Source: Actinomycetota bacterium
GTDB taxonomy: Bacteria; Actinomycetota; Actinomycetes; S36-B12
Direction of reading: 5' to 3'
Assembly: GCA_030684515.1 (NCBI GenBank)
Contig: JAUXVJ010000031.1
Location: 62,001 to 126,000, forward strand
Length of the DNA: 64,000 nt
A model generated the notes under the pieces. The model was not told the DNA's origin and ran no database searches. It was given only the letters and a program-made list of their open reading frames with translations. Below are positions 61,378 to 64,000 of this stretch, in pieces. The position numbers were made by a program, and so were the translations under genes. The stretch's first letter is position 1, and each line of letters opens with the position of its first letter.

Positions 61378-62429
61378 CAACGACCGCGATTGCTGAACCG
61401 CAGATCCAGGTTCACCACAAAAGTCGCTGGGTGATTCCAATGCTTGCCGTTGCATTGGGGCTGGCAATTGTCACGTCGGGCCTGCTTGGGGCACTCCCGA
61501 TTCCGCTGGCTGAATTCCTGCCTTCGCTGTTCGGCAAAGGAACCTCGACTTCGGGCCAGTTGCAGCATGAAGTCCTGTGGCAGATCAGATTGCCGCGGGT
61601 GGCCTTGGCCATCCTGATTGGTGCCTGCTTGGCGACCGCGGGGGTGATCATGCAGGGGGTGTTCGCCAATCCACTTGCCGAGCCTGGCCTGGTCGGTGTC
61701 TCCTCGGGTGCGGCAGTCGGTGCGGTGGCGGCGATTGTTCTTGGCGCAACGGCAATTGGCTTCTGGGTGCTGCCACTTGCGGCCTTTGTTGGCGGCTTGC
61801 TCGTTACCGCCGCTGTGTACTTTCTGGCGCGCTTCCAAGGGCGATCCGAGGTGCTGACCTTGTTGCTCACCGGTATTGCGGTGAACGCTATGGCCGGAGC
61901 GATCATCGGTCTGCTGATGAGTGTTTCGGACGATGCACAATTGCGCAGCATCACCTTCTGGAATCTTGGCAGTCTTTCGGCAGCCACCTGGACCGCAGTG
62001 CTGACGGTGTTGCCGGTCGCCGTCTTGGGCGCGTTGGCGATTCCCATTCTTGCTCGACCTTTGGATCTCCTGTCGCTTGGTGAGCGCAACGCTCAATTCC
62101 TTGGACTCAACGTCAATCGGAATCGGCAATTGGCCATCATCGTCACCGCTCTGCTGACTGCTGCCGCTGTTGCAGTGGCCGGCATCATCGCCTTTGTCGG
62201 GCTGGTGATTCCGCATGCAATGCGACTCGTGGTCGGCCCAAGTCACATGCGCTTGCTGATTTCATCCGCGTTGGCCGGCTCCTTGCTGATCGTGGTGGCA
62301 GATCTGATCTCGCGCACGGTCGCGGCGCCGCGCGAGATCCCACTCGGCGTGATCACCGGGCTGATCGGAGCGCCCGCGTTCTTCTACCTGCTGCGGCGTG
62401 AACATGGGCGCCGAGGTGCATGGGCATGA
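61374..62429 (+). CDS. hmuU: Haem ABC transporter permease
   Basis: A 351-residue FecCD-family permease with about ten membrane segments. QIRLPRVALAILIGACLATAGVIMQGVFANPLAEPGLVG, quoted partly here for its RLPR and GVFANPLAEP signatures, and GIIAFVGLVIPHAMR are typical. It overlaps hmuT and hmuV, so the operon is translated as a unit. Confidence 0.94.
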   Translation: MTTTAIAEPQIQVHHKSRWVIPMLAVALGLAIVTSGLLGALPIPLAEFLPSLFGKGTSTSGQLQHEVLWQIRLPRVALAILIGACLATAGVIMQGVFANPLAEPGLVGVSSGAAVGAVAAIVLGATAIGFWVLPLAAFVGGLLVTAAVYFLARFQGRSEVLTLLLTGIAVNAMAGAIIGLLMSVSDDAQLRSITFWNLGSLSAATWTAVLTVLPVAVLGALAIPILARPLDLLSLGERNAQFLGLNVNRNRQLAIIVTALLTAAAVAVAGIIAFVGLVIPHAMRLVVGPSHMRLLISSALAGSLLIVVADLISRTVAAPREIPLGVITGLIGAPAFFYLLRREHGRRGAWA

Positions 62430-63202
62430 CACCGCTGCTGGAAGTTCGCGATCTGGTCGTCAAACGGGGTCCACGCACAGTGATCAGCGAAGTGAGTCTC
62501 AGTGTTGCTGCACGAGAGGTGGTGGTCGTCATCGGTCCAAATGGGGCTGGCAAGTCATCACTCATCTCGGCCATCACTGGTGATCTGGAACCGACTGCCG
62601 GGTGCGTGTGCCTTGGCGACACCAGCATCCTGGAGCTGACTCTGCGCGAGCAGGCGCGACTGCGGGCAGTGCTCACCCAGCAATCAGCAGTGGCCTTCGG
62701 ATTCACCGTGCGTGAAGTCGTGTCGATGGCACGCGAGCCCTGGCGCAATGCCGTCAGTCAGTCAGATGATGCCCGAGTCATCAGCGAGGCTTTGCACTCA
62801 TCCGATGTCACGCATCTGGCTGTTCGCCCAGTTCAGGCGCTCTCGGGGGGTGAGCAGGCGCGGGTGGCCATTGCGCGCACGATGGCACAGACCACGCCCT
62901 TGCTGATCTTGGATGAGCCGACTGCAGCCTTGGATGTGAAGCACCAGCTCATGGTGATGCGAGGTCTTCGCGTGCACGCGGACGCGGGTGGCGGCGCACT
63001 CGTGGTGCTGCACGATCTCACCCTCGCAAGTCAGATCGCTGATCGCATTGTCATCCTCAAGGACGGGACGCTGGTTGCCGTTGGAGCCCCCAGTGAAGTG
63101 CTGACGACTGAGACTTTGGCCTGTGTGTACGAGGCCGATTTCCTCGTTCACGAGATTCCGGGGCGGGCCCTTGCCGTGATCCCTCGAATGGAACTGAGGT
63201 GA
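62426..63202 (+). CDS. hmuV: Haem ABC transporter ATP-binding protein
   Basis: A 258-residue ABC ATPase. Walker A is GPNGAGKSS, the Q-loop TQQS, the signature LSGGEQAR and Walker B LLILDEPTAALD. The ATG at 62426 overlaps the hmuU stop (ATGA), matching the pattern of this operon; an ATG six bases earlier is also in frame. It ends directly against the convergent CoA-transferase stop. Confidence 0.94.
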   Translation: MTPLLEVRDLVVKRGPRTVISEVSLSVAAREVVVVIGPNGAGKSSLISAITGDLEPTAGCVCLGDTSILELTLREQARLRAVLTQQSAVAFGFTVREVVSMAREPWRNAVSQSDDARVISEALHSSDVTHLAVRPVQALSGGEQARVAIARTMAQTTPLLILDEPTAALDVKHQLMVMRGLRVHADAGGGALVVLHDLTLASQIADRIVILKDGTLVAVGAPSEVLTTETLACVYEADFLVHEIPGRALAVIPRMELR

Positions 63203-64000
63203 TCAGGAGAATGGATTCTCGCCCAGCTCGGGCGGCGATCCTGGCGCCAGTGCAGGGTGCACCCGATATCTGATGGGGTGTCCTAGCGTCAGGTAGCCAT
63301 CGGGGCCGATGGTGAGCGTGCCCCGCTCACGGAAATGCGGATGCTCAAGCATCTGCTGCCGAGTCAGCACAGGGGCGATGGGCACAGAAGCTCGACGAAG
63401 TTGATCCAGAAGTTCCAGGCAATTGTGTTGGGCAATGGTTTCAGCGATATTCGCAGCCAAGGTCTGGCTTTGGGCGCTGCGCTCAGCCATGGTCAAGCCG
63501 ATGTGATCATCAAGGCCGAGCTCGCGACACAGCGCGTCCCAGAAATGGTCTTCGCTGTAGATGCCAAGAACAATCCACTGATCATCTGCCGTGCGGAAGG
63601 TTCCCATCCCGGGGCTGCCACCTTGTCCGTCGTGCGCTTGCAGGCCCGGACGTCGCGCATCCACGGCGCCTAGGGGCGCGACCCACGAGGCCATCAGATC
63701 TGTCATGGAGACATCAATGTGCTCTCCAACGCCTGTGCGCCGCGCGCAAAGAACAGCCGCGAGGATGGCGAATGCGGCTGCCATCCCGGAGCCTTGATCG
63801 CCGACGAGCACTCCCGGGGCAATCGGCGATTGGCCCGTCCGCACAGTCATCGCACCCGCGTACGCCTGATAGTTCTGCTCGTGGCCTGTTTCGGCGGCGA
63901 GCGGCCCGCTTTGACCAAAGCCAGAGATCGAGCACAGCACAATGGCGGGATTCACAGCCTGGAGTTGCTCGAAGCTCACCCCTAAGCGCGCCGCGACACC
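63203..64000 (-). CDS. CoA-transferase family III, partial (N-terminus outside the window)
   Basis: At least 265 residues of a CaiB/BaiF-type enzyme. The frame is open to the window edge (GVAARLGVSFEQL), so the first 100 or so residues lie beyond it. The catalytic Asp is present in HIDVSMTDLMASW. The pattern ISGFGQSGPLAAETGHEQNY suggests the alpha-methylacyl-CoA racemase branch, which inverts or transfers CoA groups. The stop abuts that of hmuV. It is a single-domain protein and differs from the tandem enzyme at 39464. Confidence 0.9.
   Translation of the reverse strand, partial: GVAARLGVSFEQLQAVNPAIVLCSISGFGQSGPLAAETGHEQNYQAYAGAMTVRTGQSPIAPGVLVGDQGSGMAAAFAILAAVLCARRTGVGEHIDVSMTDLMASWVAPLGAVDARRPGLQAHDGQGGSPGMGTFRTADDQWIVLGIYSEDHFWDALCRELGLDDHIGLTMAERSAQSQTLAANIAETIAQHNCLELLDQLRRASVPIAPVLTRQQMLEHPHFRERGTLTIGPDGYLTLGHPIRYRVHPALAPGSPPELGENPFS

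Noticed and set aside
60975-62246. 423-residue minus-strand ORF
   Set aside because: It lies opposite hmuT and hmuU; composition is His/Gln/Arg-rich and unlike any family.
1-64000. CRISPR arrays, transposases, prophage genes
   Set aside because: None seen: no regularly spaced repeats, no transposase, integrase or phage structural proteins were recognised.

Overview
The window is a chromosomal segment of a moderately high-GC actinobacterium. The evidence is a gene order typical of Actinomycetia: valS-folC-DUF4233-ndk, mreBCD-pbp2-rodA, two radical-SAM-linked genes, an RNase E with arginine-rich arms, rplU-rpmA-obgE-proB-proA-nadD-LytR_C-rsfS-phosphatase-tRNA-Ala. Further evidence is an ANTAR regulator, DUF6458, and DtxR/IdeR-type iron boxes. 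Several genes appear to be transcribed without a 5' leader: a TANNNT -10 box lies 6-9 bases before an ATG or GTG. Genus cannot be fixed from sequence alone; a low-complexity planktonic lineage is only a guess.

Layout. 0.1-4.7 kb: a surface-appendage operon (DUF4388 protein, prepilin peptidase, two unknown small proteins, a TadZ/CpaE-like ATPase, another unknown). 4.7-11.8 kb: an accessory zone of small genes: an HD-domain protein, CsbD, DUF6458, a DUF1059-like protein, a minus-strand run of three overlapping small genes, an ANTAR protein with a degenerate receiver, a cupin, an OmpR-type two-component pair with a tiny lipoprotein, and a small secreted and a small membrane protein. 11.9-38.6 kb: conserved core for tRNA charging, folate, cell shape and elongation, RNA processing, ribosome assembly, proline and NAD synthesis. 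38.6-39.5 kb: tRNA-Ala followed 715 bases later by a second copy of its 3' half, the footprint of an integration event. 39.5-54.6 kb: metabolic accessory genes (a tandem CoA-transferase, beta-propeller lipoprotein, hydrolases, thioesterase, glutathione peroxidase, a methyltransferase broken by an in-frame stop, MFS exporter and dienelactone hydrolase with a duplicated remnant, DNA alkylation repair pair, PLP decarboxylase, aminotransferase, FUSC-like membrane protein). 54.6-57.7 kb: SRPBCC protein and leuS. 57.7-63.2 kb: a haem acquisition locus, divergently transcribed from two iron boxes: one arm encodes secreted haem-binding proteins and a DUF2470 protein, the other haem oxygenase and a haem ABC importer. 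The window ends inside a second CoA-transferase.

How genes work together. The mre/pbp2/rodA set builds the rod-shape elongation machine. ObgE, RsfS, L21, L27 and RNase E serve ribosome biogenesis. ProB and ProA make glutamate semialdehyde for proline. Tag and Ogt repair alkylated bases and overlap by four bases. The haem locus would capture haem outside the cell, import it and open it to free iron when iron is scarce. I found no CRISPR array, transposase, integrase or prophage. No complete unknown system is evident; the most unusual items are the tRNA-Ala half-duplication, the in-frame stop in the methyltransferase, the dienelactone-hydrolase remnant, the asymmetric double CoA-transferase with a coupled cysteine-containing small ORF, and the unknown genes of the pilus operon.
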